From contig NC_014410.1 of the NCBI RefSeq assembly GCF_000145615.1, forward strand, positions 2,343,501 through 2,407,500: DNA of 64,000 bases, written 5' to 3'. How positions within the stretch are numbered: position 1 is the stretch's first letter; each line of letters starts with the position of its first letter. Below the pieces are notes generated by a model that did no database searches, had not been told where the DNA came from, and saw only the letters and a program-made list of their open reading frames with translations. This document shows, one piece after another, positions 1 through 9,462 of the stretch. The translations under genes were made by a program, and so were the position numbers. The stretch comes from Thermoanaerobacterium thermosaccharolyticum DSM 571. GTDB taxonomy: Bacteria > Bacillota > Thermoanaerobacteria > Thermoanaerobacterales > Thermoanaerobacteraceae.

Positions 1-358
1 ATTCTATTTTTATATCGAACTCGTTGTTTGTCATTTCAGCTATTTCATCAGTTGTAAATCCATAATCAAGTCTTAAGCAATCTATTCCTAAATTATGAAA
101 TTGTTTTAGATTATTTGGTGATAAATTTAATATATTCATCGTAACAGGTGAAATATCTATCGTCAGCTTCATATTTAATAATTTAATATGATTTATTAAA
201 TCTTCAATCTCATTCATTTTTTTATCATAATCAACCTCTGGCATATGCATCGATGTAAAAACCATGCTTATGCCATTGTCTTTTGCAGTCTTTATATATT
301 CTTTATTTTTTTGATGTGGAAAATCTTCAAAAGTATATACTGAAATTCCGAAATCCAT
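1..358 (-). CDS. mupG: MupG-family (DUF871) 6-phospho-glycosidase, N-terminal part
   Basis: Open frame of 119 codons starting at the ATG at 358 and running off the left window edge, so the C-terminus is missing. An AGGAGA ribosome binding site lies 7 nt upstream. The visible part begins FGISVYTFEDFP and continues with an alternating beta/alpha TIM-barrel pattern, the signature N-terminus of the MupG/DUF871 family. Characterised members are cytosolic 6-phospho-N-acetylmuramidases that split MurNAc-6-phosphate-GlcNAc. It is the last visible gene of an operon with an EIIBC, an EIIA and an RpiR regulator, an arrangement resembling mupG/murQ/murP/murR loci; murQ would have to lie beyond the edge. 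A paralogue lies at 8371-9462. Family call good; exact substrate inferred. Confidence 0.75.
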   Translation of the reverse strand, partial: MDFGISVYTFEDFPHQKNKEYIKTAKDNGISMVFTSMHMPEVDYDKKMNEIEDLINHIKLLNMKLTIDISPVTMNILNLSPNNLKQFHNLGIDCLRLDYGFTTDEIAEMTNNEFDIKIE

Positions 359-371
359 ATAATCATCTCCT

Positions 372-394
372 AAAAGGGGCAAGCTGCCCCTTTT
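372..394 (-). terminator. GC-rich hairpin between EIIBC and mupG
   Basis: Arms 372-380 and 386-394 are a perfect 9-bp inverted repeat (aaaaggggc / gcccctttt) with a 5-nt loop. On the minus strand the final T tract is only four bases and runs straight into the ribosome binding site of the next gene. It may therefore be a leaky intercistronic terminator or an mRNA-processing hairpin rather than a full stop. Confidence 0.5.
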
Positions 395-397
395 TAT

Positions 398-1771
398 TTA
401 TGCATTAAAGCTAAATGGTTGAGTATCTTTTACTTCTTCGTCTGCAGGATCCTCAAACCCTAGTAAAAACGTTGCTATAAATCCCGCAATATATGATATA
501 ATCAAACCGATGATATAATATATAATTTTGTTTGGTTCAATAATTGCAGCAAGAGGGATTCCGGATATACCTAAACCTCTTGCGCCAACTACTTTTAATG
601 CCTCAAATGCGCCTCCAAAAGCTGCACCAATACAAGCTCCAATGAATGGTCTTCCAAGAGGTAATGTAACACCATAAATCAACGGTTCACCAATGCCAAG
701 AATACCAACAAGTATCGAACCTTCTATAATCTTCTTAAGCTGTTTGCTCTTTGTTTTAACGTATACCGCAATTGCTGCACCAACCTGACCTGCACCTGCC
801 ATTGCTAAGATCGGAAGTAATATGGTAACACCGGTTGATTGTATTAATTGCATGTGTATCGGTGTCAAACCCTGGTGTAAGCCTGTCATAACTAATGGTA
901 AGAAAGTTCCTGCAAGTATAAATCCGGTAAATACACCAGCTTTACCAGCAATTGCAACAGTCACTGCCTTGCCAATAGCATCAGCTATATATCCACCCAA
1001 AGGTTGTAATACATAAAGTGTCGCAAAACCTGCTATTAAAATTGTCAACAAAGGTGTTGCAAGTAATTCTATACTATTCGGCATTCTTTTTCTAATATTT
1101 TTTTCAAGCCAGCTTGCAAATGCAGCCGCAATTAATACTGAGATGATTCCACCTCTACCCACGACAAGTGCACTACCGCCAATTTTAATATCCGCCAAAG
1201 CAGGATTATAAATGATTCCTGCAAGTATACCGCCAAGCGTCGGTGAACCTCCAAATTCTTTAGCAGTGTTCATGCCTATCATGATACCCATGTAAGTAAA
1301 AATCGTATTTCCAAACAAACTTAACATAGCAAGTAAATTCTTATCAGCAACCCAGTTAAACTTTGTAGCAACATTGGTTATGCCAAGTATCAATCCGCCG
1401 CCTATTAATCCAGGAATTAAAGGAATAAATATGCTTGCAATCCTTCTTAAGAGAAGTTTAAACGGCGTTCTATTTTTTTCACTGATTGCAGCCTTAATTT
1501 CCTTTGCATCTCCAAGTTTTACGCCAATTTTTTTAGATGCTTCACCTGCAACTTTAGATACAAGTCCAGGCCCTAAAATAACCTGTAGTTCTCCTCCTTC
1601 TTCGTTAACTTTAATAACACCGTCAATTTTCCTAAGTGATTCCATATTAATCTTATCATAATCCTTTACAAGCACTCTTAACCTCGTCATGCAATTTGTA
1701 ATTGATATGATGTTTTCTTTACCGCCTAATTCCCTGATGATGCTTTCAGCTATGTCTTTTTCTCTTGACAT
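398..1771 (-). CDS. PTS EIIBC, glucose superfamily (MurNAc/sucrose/trehalose group)
   Basis: 457-residue membrane permease that imports and phosphorylates a sugar using phosphate from an EIIA. An N-terminal EIIB domain (about residues 1-90) carries the phospho-cysteine C27 in the SITNCMTRLR motif. The EIIC membrane domain (about 105-445) has many hydrophobic segments and the superfamily motif GIGEPLIYG. No EIIA domain is fused, and a separate EIIA gene lies 120 bp upstream. The neighbouring RpiR regulator and MupG gene argue for MurNAc or MurNAc-GlcNAc as substrate, as in MurP systems, but the sequence alone cannot exclude another sugar of this PTS branch. A good AGGAGG site precedes the ATG. 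Confidence 0.85.
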   Translation of the reverse strand: MSREKDIAESIIRELGGKENIISITNCMTRLRVLVKDYDKINMESLRKIDGVIKVNEEGGELQVILGPGLVSKVAGEASKKIGVKLGDAKEIKAAISEKNRTPFKLLLRRIASIFIPLIPGLIGGGLILGITNVATKFNWVADKNLLAMLSLFGNTIFTYMGIMIGMNTAKEFGGSPTLGGILAGIIYNPALADIKIGGSALVVGRGGIISVLIAAAFASWLEKNIRKRMPNSIELLATPLLTILIAGFATLYVLQPLGGYIADAIGKAVTVAIAGKAGVFTGFILAGTFLPLVMTGLHQGLTPIHMQLIQSTGVTILLPILAMAGAGQVGAAIAVYVKTKSKQLKKIIEGSILVGILGIGEPLIYGVTLPLGRPFIGACIGAAFGGAFEALKVVGARGLGISGIPLAAIIEPNKIIYYIIGLIISYIAGFIATFLLGFEDPADEEVKDTQPFSFNA

Positions 1772-1843
1772 TTTCCATCCTCCTTTTCTATATTTTGTAA
1801 AAAATTGATTGTTGATCAGCTATCCCCCTTTCATGTTATATTA

Positions 1844-1870
1844 TTTCATAAATATATCATATTTATGAAA
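1844..1870. other. AT-rich inverted repeat between EIIA and EIIBC
   Basis: Perfect 11-bp arms (tttcataaata / tatttatgaaa, 1844-1854 and 1860-1870) around a 5-nt centre, in the 120-bp gap between the EIIA and EIIBC genes. It has no T tract. It could be an operator for the RpiR regulator or an mRNA stem-loop that sets different levels of the two PTS genes. Confidence 0.5.
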
Positions 1871-1891
1871 ATTTATTTCAAGTTTAAGTAA

Positions 1892-2374
1892 TTAAATAAC
1901 TGCCTCAATAATATCTGTTTTTCCAGCAGTTGCTTTGCCAATAATTTTTTTGTATTCTTTAATTTTTCCCATGTTCGTTATAATTATAGGCGATATAAGT
2001 GATTTGGCTTTTGACTTAACAATCGTCATATTTATCTGTAACAATTTATCTCCGATTTTTACTTTATCACCTTCATTTATAAATGTAGTAAATCCTTCGC
2101 CATTTAGCTTTACTGTATCTACACCAACATGAATCATTATCTCTATTCCATCTAAAGTTTTAATACCTATTGCATGTTTAGTCGGAAACACAGTTGTTAT
2201 AACGCCATTAACAGGAGATACAAAAATATCTGATTTAGGATTTACTGCCACACCATCACCCACAAGCTTTTGGGCAAATACTTCATCTGGAACTTCTACT
2301 ATATCTACTATGTCACCATCAACTGGAGCCTTTATTAATAGTTTCTTGCAATTCTTTTTGAATATATTAAACAT
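1892..2374 (-). CDS. PTS EIIA, glucose type (Crr-like)
   Basis: 160-residue soluble phosphocarrier passing phosphate from HPr to the EIIBC encoded downstream. The EIIA-Glc fold is shown by the motif IHVGVDTVKLNGEGF with the phospho-histidine H82, and by the second conserved histidine H67. I chose the ATG at 2374 because an AAGGAGG site lies just upstream at 2379-2385; a TTG start at 2389 would place that site inside the coding region. The RpiR stop codon lies at 2386-2388, so the two genes are almost contiguous and probably cotranscribed. Confidence 0.85.
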   Translation of the reverse strand: MFNIFKKNCKKLLIKAPVDGDIVDIVEVPDEVFAQKLVGDGVAVNPKSDIFVSPVNGVITTVFPTKHAIGIKTLDGIEIMIHVGVDTVKLNGEGFTTFINEGDKVKIGDKLLQINMTIVKSKAKSLISPIIITNMGKIKEYKKIIGKATAGKTDIIEAVI

Positions 2375-2385
2375 ATGGTCCTCCT

Positions 2386-3228
2386 TCAATATTTTCTTGA
2401 TGAAACGGCTTCGCTTGTATTTTCTAAATATTTTATTATATCTTCATATTTTCTACATGCTATTATAGAAAATAATATATCTATAACATTTAATTGTGCT
2501 ATCCGTGATGCCATCGCACCACTTCTAAAAATTGCTTCTGTAGAATATACAAAGAGCTTTATATCCGAAACCTCTGTTATAGGCGAATTGCCGAATCTTG
2601 TTATACAAATTGTTGTAGCTCCCGAATTTTTTGCTATCCTTAGAGCATCGACAGTATCAGCTGTTTGTCCGGAATATGAAATACCTATTGCGACATCACC
2701 ATCACTAATGTTGGCTGCAGATGCAAGCTGCATATGCGAATCACTGTATGCTGTACATGATTTATTTATCCTCATAAATTTCTGTAGCATATCTTGTGCT
2801 ACAATTGCAGATGCCCCAACACCATAAATATCTATTTTATTCGCATTTAATATAGCATTAGCAGCTTTTTCCATTTCATTTCTATCAAGCATATCCATTG
2901 TTTTTTCTATCGATTGCATATTGTTTTTGGATATTTTCACTATTATTGTATTTGCATCATCTTCTATATTTACAAAGCCTTGAATGCTTTTCGTCTTATA
3001 AGTGTAATCTGCAGAAACTTTTATTTTTAAATCTTGATATCCTCTGTATCCGAGACTTTTGCAGAACCTTACAACACTGGCCTCACTTGTATTGCTCTTT
3101 TTTGCAAGTTCTCCTATAGACAAATCAGAAATCTTATCAGCATTTTTAATTATATACCCTGCAACTTTTTTCTCGGATGGTTTTAAATTATTTATAACTG
3201 CTTTGATCTTTTCTATATCTCCCGGCAT
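2386..3228 (-). CDS. RpiR-family transcriptional regulator
   Basis: 280-residue regulator with an N-terminal HTH_6 domain (about 1-78, including KSNTSEASVVRFCKSLGYRGYQDLK) and a C-terminal SIS sugar-phosphate binding domain (about 120-260, including GVGASAIVAQDM and GISYSGQTADTV). Such proteins sense phosphosugars; MurR, the MurNAc-6-phosphate sensor, belongs here. It is the first gene of the operon with the EIIA, EIIBC and MupG genes and probably controls it. A longer frame opens at a TTG at 3285, but the ATG at 3228 has a GAGAGGGTG site and begins where family members usually begin. Confidence 0.85.
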   Translation of the reverse strand: MPGDIEKIKAVINNLKPSEKKVAGYIIKNADKISDLSIGELAKKSNTSEASVVRFCKSLGYRGYQDLKIKVSADYTYKTKSIQGFVNIEDDANTIIVKISKNNMQSIEKTMDMLDRNEMEKAANAILNANKIDIYGVGASAIVAQDMLQKFMRINKSCTAYSDSHMQLASAANISDGDVAIGISYSGQTADTVDALRIAKNSGATTICITRFGNSPITEVSDIKLFVYSTEAIFRSGAMASRIAQLNVIDILFSIIACRKYEDIIKYLENTSEAVSSRKY

Positions 3229-3370
3229 GTCAATGTTTTCACCCTCTCTATGTATTATTATATAACAGATGAAACTGTTTTTCAAGTATTTTGTGATGTT
3301 TTGTAATTTTATTTCACGGGATATTTAACAATATATGCTTTTCTTAAAAAAATGCATGGCTAAAAATGCA

Positions 3371-3394
3371 AAAGAGCCGGATGTCCGGCTCTTT
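3371..3394 (-). terminator. Intrinsic terminator of the GH4 gene
   Basis: Eleven-bp perfect stem (3371-3381 with 3384-3394, aaagagccgga / tccggctcttt) just after the GH4 stop, followed on the minus strand by TTTTGCATTTTT. It separates the GH4 gene from the RpiR-led operon. Confidence 0.8.
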
Positions 3395-3397
3395 AAT

Positions 3398-4708
3398 TCA
3401 TTTATATTGAGGCAAATATTCTTTGTTCTGATTAATTATATCATCGAGTATTTTTTTAGCTACGGTTGATGATGGAACTAAAGGATGTATTGTTAAAGCT
3501 TGAAGTGCTGTATAGTAATCGCCTCTTACACCTGCTTCTATTGTTAACTCCTCATATGCTTTAACAGATTGCATCAATCCTCTTATTTTTGTCGATACAT
3601 GTCCTATATTTATTGGATGTGCACCATTTCTGTCTACTATTGCGTTTGTTTCTATTACCACATCATCCGGAAGGTCTGCAATCGTTCCATTGTTTTTTAC
3701 ATTAACAACATGCATATCTTTTTTATTATTGTATATCGAATTTATCAATGAACATGCAGCATCAGAATAGTGTGCACCGCCTCTTTTCTCAAGTTGTGGT
3801 GGTTTTATATTGAGAATTGGGTCTTTATATAATTCGAATAATTCTTTTTCAAGTTTCTTTACCTGCTCACCTCTTGTACCCACTGTTGCCGCTTCTTTCT
3901 TTTCTTCCTCAAGCATTTTATCGGTAAGATAATAATACCTGTGATATGGACACGGAAACATACCAAGTGATTTGATAAACTCAGGCTCCCATGGTAAGTC
4001 AGGCACGTTTTTCATTGACATAGATTTGCCACCTGCGAAACTGTCTATTAGCCTTTCTGTTATGTCTTCACCATCTAAATATATATGTGTTCCCCATACA
4101 AGATGATTAAGCCCTGCAAAATCTATCGATACTCTTTCTACATCTACATCTAACATTTCTGCAACGCCATATACCATACCTATTGGAACATTGCAAAGTC
4201 CAATTGTTTTTACATTTGTATGTTTTAAAACCGTTTCTGTTATTATGCCTGATGGATTTGTAAAGTTTATAAGCCACGCATTCGGAGATAATTCTTCTAT
4301 GTCTTTACATATATCGAGTATCACAGGTATTGTCCTTTGAGCCTTTGCAAATCCTCCAGGTCCTGTCGTCTCCTGTCCTATTACATCATATTTCAAAGGT
4401 ATTTTCTCATCCCTGATTCGTGCATCCAAGAGTCCTACTCTAAACTGTGTAGTTACAAAATCTGCATCTTTTATCGCTTCACGTCTATCTAGAGTTAAAT
4501 GAATATTTATACCCACACCTGCTTTTTCAACCATTCGCTTTGCAAGATTTCCTACTATCTCTAGCTTCTCTTTTCCTTCTTCTATATCAACAAGATATAA
4601 ATCTTTTACAGGCAGCTCATCATACCTTTTTATAAAGCCTTCCACCAATTCAGGTGTATAGCTGGAGCCACCTCCTATTGTAGCTATTTTTAAACCTCTT
4701 TTAGACAT
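3398..4708 (-). CDS. GH4 6-phospho-beta-glucosidase (CelF/LicH/ChbF type)
   Basis: 436-residue NAD- and Mn-dependent cytosolic glycosidase splitting phosphorylated beta-disaccharides delivered by a PTS. The Rossmann nucleotide motif GGGSSYTPE is at 12-20, NFTNPSG at 148-154, the metal and catalytic region CNVP at 172-175 (C172 a metal ligand), and H202 in GLNHLVW. In the GH4 scheme CN(V/I)P marks 6-phospho-beta-glucosidases, as opposed to CDxxP (6-phospho-alpha) or CHxx (non-phosphorylated alpha substrates). It has its own GGAG site and terminator, so it is probably transcribed alone. It may act on cellobiose-6-phosphate or chitobiose-6-phosphate from the PTS at 8014-11287; that link is inferred. 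Confidence 0.88.
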   Translation of the reverse strand: MSKRGLKIATIGGGSSYTPELVEGFIKRYDELPVKDLYLVDIEEGKEKLEIVGNLAKRMVEKAGVGINIHLTLDRREAIKDADFVTTQFRVGLLDARIRDEKIPLKYDVIGQETTGPGGFAKAQRTIPVILDICKDIEELSPNAWLINFTNPSGIITETVLKHTNVKTIGLCNVPIGMVYGVAEMLDVDVERVSIDFAGLNHLVWGTHIYLDGEDITERLIDSFAGGKSMSMKNVPDLPWEPEFIKSLGMFPCPYHRYYYLTDKMLEEEKKEAATVGTRGEQVKKLEKELFELYKDPILNIKPPQLEKRGGAHYSDAACSLINSIYNNKKDMHVVNVKNNGTIADLPDDVVIETNAIVDRNGAHPINIGHVSTKIRGLMQSVKAYEELTIEAGVRGDYYTALQALTIHPLVPSSTVAKKILDDIINQNKEYLPQYK

Positions 4709-5085
4709 TCAAAGAGTCTCCTTCCCGTATTATGTATATTCGACAAGAATGCTTATTTTCCTTTGATGAATTAATAAAACTTCAACCATAGAGAAAACTT
4801 GAAATGATTTTGTCGCAGCTTGGTTTCTTAAATTTTCAAAGTTCATAAGTTATCCACAGGCATTGATATGCTTAACTTTGCTATTGTCTTTTTAGTTTCA
4901 AAAATTAAAGTTTAATTGTGCAATTTCCTCATTTAAAAAAGGCTGCTGACATGATCAGTAAAAATATGTTTATCAACAGCCTAATGTATTAAACTATCTT
5001 ACAGTATCAAATTTTTTTACCACCAAGTTGCTGTAGTAAAATCGAAATATAATATTATCGTAATTATTATATTATCTATTTTTAA
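4709..5085. other. Intergenic region between the chitinase and GH4 genes
   Basis: AT-rich 377-bp gap. Apart from the chitinase terminator at 4935-4982 and presumed GH4 promoter sequence near 4720-4900, I see no coding potential and no convincing -35/-10 pair. Confidence 0.5.
4935..4982 (-). terminator. Intrinsic terminator of the chitinase gene
   Basis: Ten-bp stem with one mismatch (4940-4949 with 4973-4982) and a 23-nt loop. On the minus strand it ends in GCC followed by six T residues. It lies about 100 bp past the chitinase stop codon. Confidence 0.65.
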
Positions 5086-6801
5086 TTACTGTAATTGCCA
5101 GAGTGCTGGAACATTTGGCGGTTCCCAGCCTACAAGAGAAGTATGAGCCTGAATACATTTATATGTTATTCCATTATAAGTTACAAGATCACCTATTTTA
5201 TAGTAAGTATTTGAAGCCCATTCAGGGATAGTGCCACTGCTAATCGTATAAGTTGCACTTGCTATTTCAGAATTGGTCATACCAGGAGCCACTGCTAAAG
5301 CCTTTATTGTTGTCGTTGTTGATATATTAATTGGTCCACTGTAAACCAATGAGTTAGTTGTTGGATCTGTTCCATCAGTAGTATAATAAATTGTTGCACC
5401 ACTAGTTGCACATGATATTGTTACATTCTGAGCTGATGTATATGTCCCTCCAGTAGGGCTAAAAACTGGCGTTGCTACCTGACTAGCTGTTCCCCCTCCA
5501 ATTCCAAACTTATTAGCAATTGTTGTAGTTAAAGGAAATCCATTAGGATCATCGTTTGAAATTTCCCAAGCAACTATTCCGCCAAACCCATTGTTAATAA
5601 CATAATCACATCTTGCGGCAGCTGATATCGTATCCTCATAAGTATACATAGTTCCTTCCGAAACATTGTATAACCATGGAACAAGTGAATATTCATCTCT
5701 ATATTTAACATATCCAGATGTTTTCTCTAAAATTTCCATTCGAGAATATGAGTTTTGTCCTCCTGGAGATTGTTGATTATCAAGATTACCTATAGGTGCA
5801 CCATTTGCATTAGCAAACAAACCATTAATACCAGTAGTCACATCAACATTTTTCCATCCACGCGAATAAAAAGGTGAACCTACATTAAGTTTATTAGAAG
5901 GTACATTGTATCTATCTCTGTAATATTTCATAATAAAATCGGTATTATATTTATTTTTTATATCTATTGGTGAAGTAGGCGAAGGATCTAATGGATTTAA
6001 ATAAATTGGAGATTGGTGATTTGTAATCGAATCCCATGCACCATGCATATCATATGTCATAACATTTAACCAATCTACATACTGACTGTATATATCAGGT
6101 TGTGTCAAATCAACTTTATCATATCCTCCAGGAGCAGCGACTGTTAAAAGCTTATTTGACATACCATTTGCATTATAAGCTTCACGTATTTCTTTCAATA
6201 ATAATGTAAAATTCTCTTTATCTTCTGACCCGCCAGGACAACCACGATCATATTGATCATTTGGATCCGGAGCTCTATTTATGCCAGGATACTCCCAATC
6301 AATGTCAATACCATCTATAAATGGATATTCTTTTAAAAAAGAAATGACACTATCTATAAATATCTTCCTATTATCATAGCTGCTTGCCATCGCATGAAAG
6401 TTTTCGCCCCTTGTCCATCCTCCAACAGATACGAGCACTTTTACATTAGGATAGATCGTTTTATAGTACTTGTATTCACCGAAATGTCCCCTAATCATTC
6501 CAGGATCCCAACCTTCCGAATGAGGAAACGATGCCTGAAAATCTGCATAATCATCTGTAGATACTAGCTTGTAATTACTATCAACAGTGAAAAATGCATG
6601 ATTTATAACCGTCACTTTATCCCACGGAATCATATCTACAGACATATTATTATGTGCCGCATTATACATACCCCAATTAGGAAAATACACAACAAAGTTT
6701 TTCACAGACGTTGCAGCTAATACAGGACTCCATGATAGAAGAGACACTAAAATAACCAACGTTAAAATAATAAGTAAATGCTTCTTAGAAATTTTTCTCA
6801 T
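5086..6801 (-). CDS. Secreted GH18 chitinase with chitobiase-type C-terminal and chitin-binding domains
   Basis: 571-residue extracellular endo-chitinase. A signal peptide (about 1-30, KKHLLIILTLVILVSLLSW, cleavage near LAA) precedes a GH18 barrel (about 33-435) with SVGGW at 125-129 and the catalytic motif DGIDIDWE at 163-170, the acid/base being E170. A chitobiase/hexosaminidase C-terminal type module follows (about 445-525, YYTTDGTDP). The last ~45 residues (WASNTYYKIGDLVTYNG) form a carbohydrate-binding module of family 5/12. A GAAAGGAGA site precedes the ATG. It is monocistronic, with its own terminator. Products such as chitobiose could feed the PTS at 8014-11287. Confidence 0.93.
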   Translation of the reverse strand: MRKISKKHLLIILTLVILVSLLSWSPVLAATSVKNFVVYFPNWGMYNAAHNNMSVDMIPWDKVTVINHAFFTVDSNYKLVSTDDYADFQASFPHSEGWDPGMIRGHFGEYKYYKTIYPNVKVLVSVGGWTRGENFHAMASSYDNRKIFIDSVISFLKEYPFIDGIDIDWEYPGINRAPDPNDQYDRGCPGGSEDKENFTLLLKEIREAYNANGMSNKLLTVAAPGGYDKVDLTQPDIYSQYVDWLNVMTYDMHGAWDSITNHQSPIYLNPLDPSPTSPIDIKNKYNTDFIMKYYRDRYNVPSNKLNVGSPFYSRGWKNVDVTTGINGLFANANGAPIGNLDNQQSPGGQNSYSRMEILEKTSGYVKYRDEYSLVPWLYNVSEGTMYTYEDTISAAARCDYVINNGFGGIVAWEISNDDPNGFPLTTTIANKFGIGGGTASQVATPVFSPTGGTYTSAQNVTISCATSGATIYYTTDGTDPTTNSLVYSGPINISTTTTIKALAVAPGMTNSEIASATYTISSGTIPEWASNTYYKIGDLVTYNGITYKCIQAHTSLVGWEPPNVPALWQLQ

Positions 6802-7621
6802 AAATATTCTCCTTTCTTTTTTATATTTTTAGATTTTTGTAAAACCCAAAAATTGTTAAATCTATTTGCTTTTACATATATATTCAAGTAGGATTTCTTC
6901 CACTTTTAATGAATTTTATAATGTTAAATTTAAATTTTAAAACTATTGGAATCACCCTACATGAATGAACATTTCTAATTTTTTGTTAAATTTTAACATT
7001 TAATTGCTTTTTCACTTTTTGTGAAGTCGAGATTTTACTACCATAAATTGTAACCAATATCTTTTCTGCCAGATTCAATATACAATAGAAAAATATTGAA
7101 TTCTCTATTTACTTGTTAACACTATTTACCTATCTATTGCAAACTTAGGTGTTTTTTTGAGAAATTCGTTATAGACATCATAAATTTATATAGTTAATTA
7201 CAAAATTAAATATTTATTAAAGAAAACAATTTCAAATTCTCATCTCCTTATTAAATTAGCTTGATACCTAAAAAAAGATAATACTAAAAAAACATATACG
7301 ATTATTAATAGTTAAAAACTTTAAGCATATAAAGTAAATAATTTTATGACGATTTTTCTAACTCACTAATTTCACAAAAGATGAAATGCAACGTTACACT
7401 CTCTTTATACTTATGTATTTTCCTCTACTTTTTAATATGTTCTGAATTGAAAGCTCAGTATTGACATTTACTTTCGACATAAATCACACAGATTTCTGTT
7501 TTTATTTCATCTACTTCTATTTTACGTTTTGATAGTATACCAAAAAGAACTTTGTAATAAGTACTTCTAAATTTTAAGGTTTTGTATATAAATTTGACTA
7601 TATATTTCGCTTTATACCTTT
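6802..7621. other. Long AT-rich non-coding stretch upstream of the chitinase
   Basis: About 820 bp with stops in all frames. It presumably holds the chitinase promoter near 6802-6900, where I could not fix a -35/-10 pair. It may also hold further remains of the decayed insertion sequence at 7622-7911, but I recognise no orfB motif in it. Confidence 0.4.
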
Positions 7622-7911
7622 AAATGAAAGCAAAAATTTCATCTGTCATTTTCTTGTGAATATGGCAGTAGCTTATTAAGATTTTACACTCCATCTCAAG
7701 TTTGCAATACGTTTCTTCATAGGCATGATACTCCTTAGTACTTTCTGATACCTTAACTATAGTCGAACTTCATTCTATTTATATATAGTTACACTTGCTA
7801 TGCCATATTCACGACTGAGATTTAATACTTTAATACTAACTGGCCAAAGTAATATGGATCAATAATCTGTTGTTTAAATTCATCTGAATATCGAATACCA
7901 TTTTTGGACAT
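7622..7911 (-). pseudogene. Decayed IS3-family transposase orfA remnant
   Basis: Minus-strand translation from the ATG at 7911 gives MSKNGIRYSDEFKQQIID, the typical start of IS3/IS150 OrfA. After one frameshift it continues SIKVLNLSREYGIASVTIYK (the helix-turn-helix) and then stops. Further on, in shifted frames, come KEYHAYEE, KKRIANL, EMECKIL and HKKMTDEI, matching the leucine-zipper region and C-terminal tail of OrfA. At least two frameshifts and several stops make it non-functional. No orfB and no clear inverted repeats were found, so this is an old, eroded insertion. Confidence 0.75.
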
Positions 7912-8013
7912 TGTTTAACACATTTTTTATAAATAAATATATTTTAATGTGCTAAATTTTAGTTTCCACACTTATATACTAACACCAAGGTAAAACGACT
8001 CTAGTATCCTTTA

Positions 8014-8343
8014 TTAATTCAACATTATACCTTTAGTTTGATAAATAAATTTATATAATTCAATCATCTCAGTAATTAAATCTCTGGCCAAAATTGCAGA
8101 CATCATATGATCTTCAGCATGCATCAATAAAAGTGTCACATTTTGATGGTCACCATTGGCCTCTTTTTGTAACATACTGGATTGTATATTATGTGCTTTA
8201 ATAATTTCTTCTTCAGCATTATTTAAATACTTTTCTGCTGATTTAAAATCGCCTTCTTTTGCATTTTTTAGCGCCTCAAAACAACTGCTTTTAGCATTAC
8301 CTGCATTTAATATTATTTGAAATACAATCTCTTCTAGATCCAT
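8014..8343 (-). CDS. PTS EIIA, lactose/cellobiose type
   Basis: 109-residue helical phosphocarrier of the lactose/cellobiose/chitobiose PTS family. The phospho-histidine motif LLLMHAEDHMM (H75, with H79) near the C-terminal third matches the family. It is the last gene of the set IIB, IIC, MupG, IIA. A GGGAGG site lies just upstream of the ATG. The three separate subunits match each other in class, so they probably form one complete permease. Confidence 0.9.
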   Translation of the reverse strand: MDLEEIVFQIILNAGNAKSSCFEALKNAKEGDFKSAEKYLNNAEEEIIKAHNIQSSMLQKEANGDHQNVTLLLMHAEDHMMSAILARDLITEMIELYKFIYQTKGIMLN

Positions 8344-8370
8344 TGTTTAGCCTCCCTGTATAGTTAATGC

Positions 8371-9462
8371 CTATTTATTTTCTACAAAACCAAACTTTGT
8401 CCAAGGTTTTAAATAATCTAATAAAAATATTTCCTTTTCATCAATTCTACCCACAACATTTGTCTTGCCTGTATTCTTCATATCTTTTAAAGCTATTTGT
8501 AATTCTCCCGCATAATTTTGATATAAATAAGTATCTATTAAGATATCCCCTCTTTTTATATCAATAACATTATATGGCAAAAATTTATAATCTTTGTATT
8601 TAATTCTGCTCTGTGTAGATCTTAATAAATATTCTGAAACATCTCCTCTTACATAGTGAAACTCTTCCAAAACTATTTTCTTATCAATATCCGTTATATT
8701 ATCTACTAAATTAACTTTAAATTCTAACTTATATTTATTTAAAAGGCTTAGTTTTTTCAATTCATCTTCAGATGCATATGCATTAGCAATAATTACATCA
8801 TCTATAAGTTCCGTTGCAAATAAATGTTTGGCTTGAGTTTCTATGGGAAGGTCTCTATGCATTTCTAAAGTACATAAACCTTCTGAAACAGGCCAAGGTC
8901 CAAACATCGCCTCACTAGAACTAATAAAAGCGGCCGTTCTTATACCAAAATCTTTGAATTGGCGACTGCATTTACTAAAGTGTTCATAACTCAACCCTGT
9001 ATATTTATGGGGATAAAAATTGTGACATCCAATAATGTTGTCGATATTTGGTTTATAAGACAAAATATTCTCTATATATTTCGATCCATTGCTCATATTT
9101 ACAACAATCTTTAAACCAAAATCATTAAACGACATAATTGATTCCTCTATACCACTATAACCCAAGTCAAGTCTTATCCCATAGAGTCCGATATCAGATA
9201 GTTTATATAAATTATCATAAGATATATTAAGTTTGCTAAGTATATGAGGTTCCACGTCCACAATTACTTTCATACCAATATTATTAGCATGTTTTACTAA
9301 ATAAACAAAATTATCGAAATATTTATCAAAATTTAAATCTTTTATAGAAATTAAAGTCGTAAATACTATCTCAAATCCATATCTTGATGCCAAATTGATA
9401 TATTCTAAATTTTTTTCTAGATCATTATTATTTAGATATACTGATATTCCTAATCTTTTCAA
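8371..9462 (-). CDS. MupG-family (DUF871) glycosidase, second paralogue
   Basis: About 363 residues, TIM-barrel domain (about 1-235) plus C-terminal beta domain, as in MupG. The start LKRLGISVYLNNNDLEKNLEYI, the LRLDLGYSG element and NFYPHKYTGLS fit the family. I take the TTG at 9462 as start: it follows GGGGTG at a good distance and matches the family N-terminus, while the upstream TTG at 9495 adds residues unlike the family. It lies inside a lactose/cellobiose-type PTS operon rather than a MurP-type one, so it probably hydrolyses the phosphorylated disaccharide made by that PTS. The substrate is unknown. Confidence 0.8.
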   Translation of the reverse strand: MKRLGISVYLNNNDLEKNLEYINLASRYGFEIVFTTLISIKDLNFDKYFDNFVYLVKHANNIGMKVIVDVEPHILSKLNISYDNLYKLSDIGLYGIRLDLGYSGIEESIMSFNDFGLKIVVNMSNGSKYIENILSYKPNIDNIIGCHNFYPHKYTGLSYEHFSKCSRQFKDFGIRTAAFISSSEAMFGPWPVSEGLCTLEMHRDLPIETQAKHLFATELIDDVIIANAYASEDELKKLSLLNKYKLEFKVNLVDNITDIDKKIVLEEFHYVRGDVSEYLLRSTQSRIKYKDYKFLPYNVIDIKRGDILIDTYLYQNYAGELQIALKDMKNTGKTNVVGRIDEKEIFLLDYLKPWTKFGFVENK

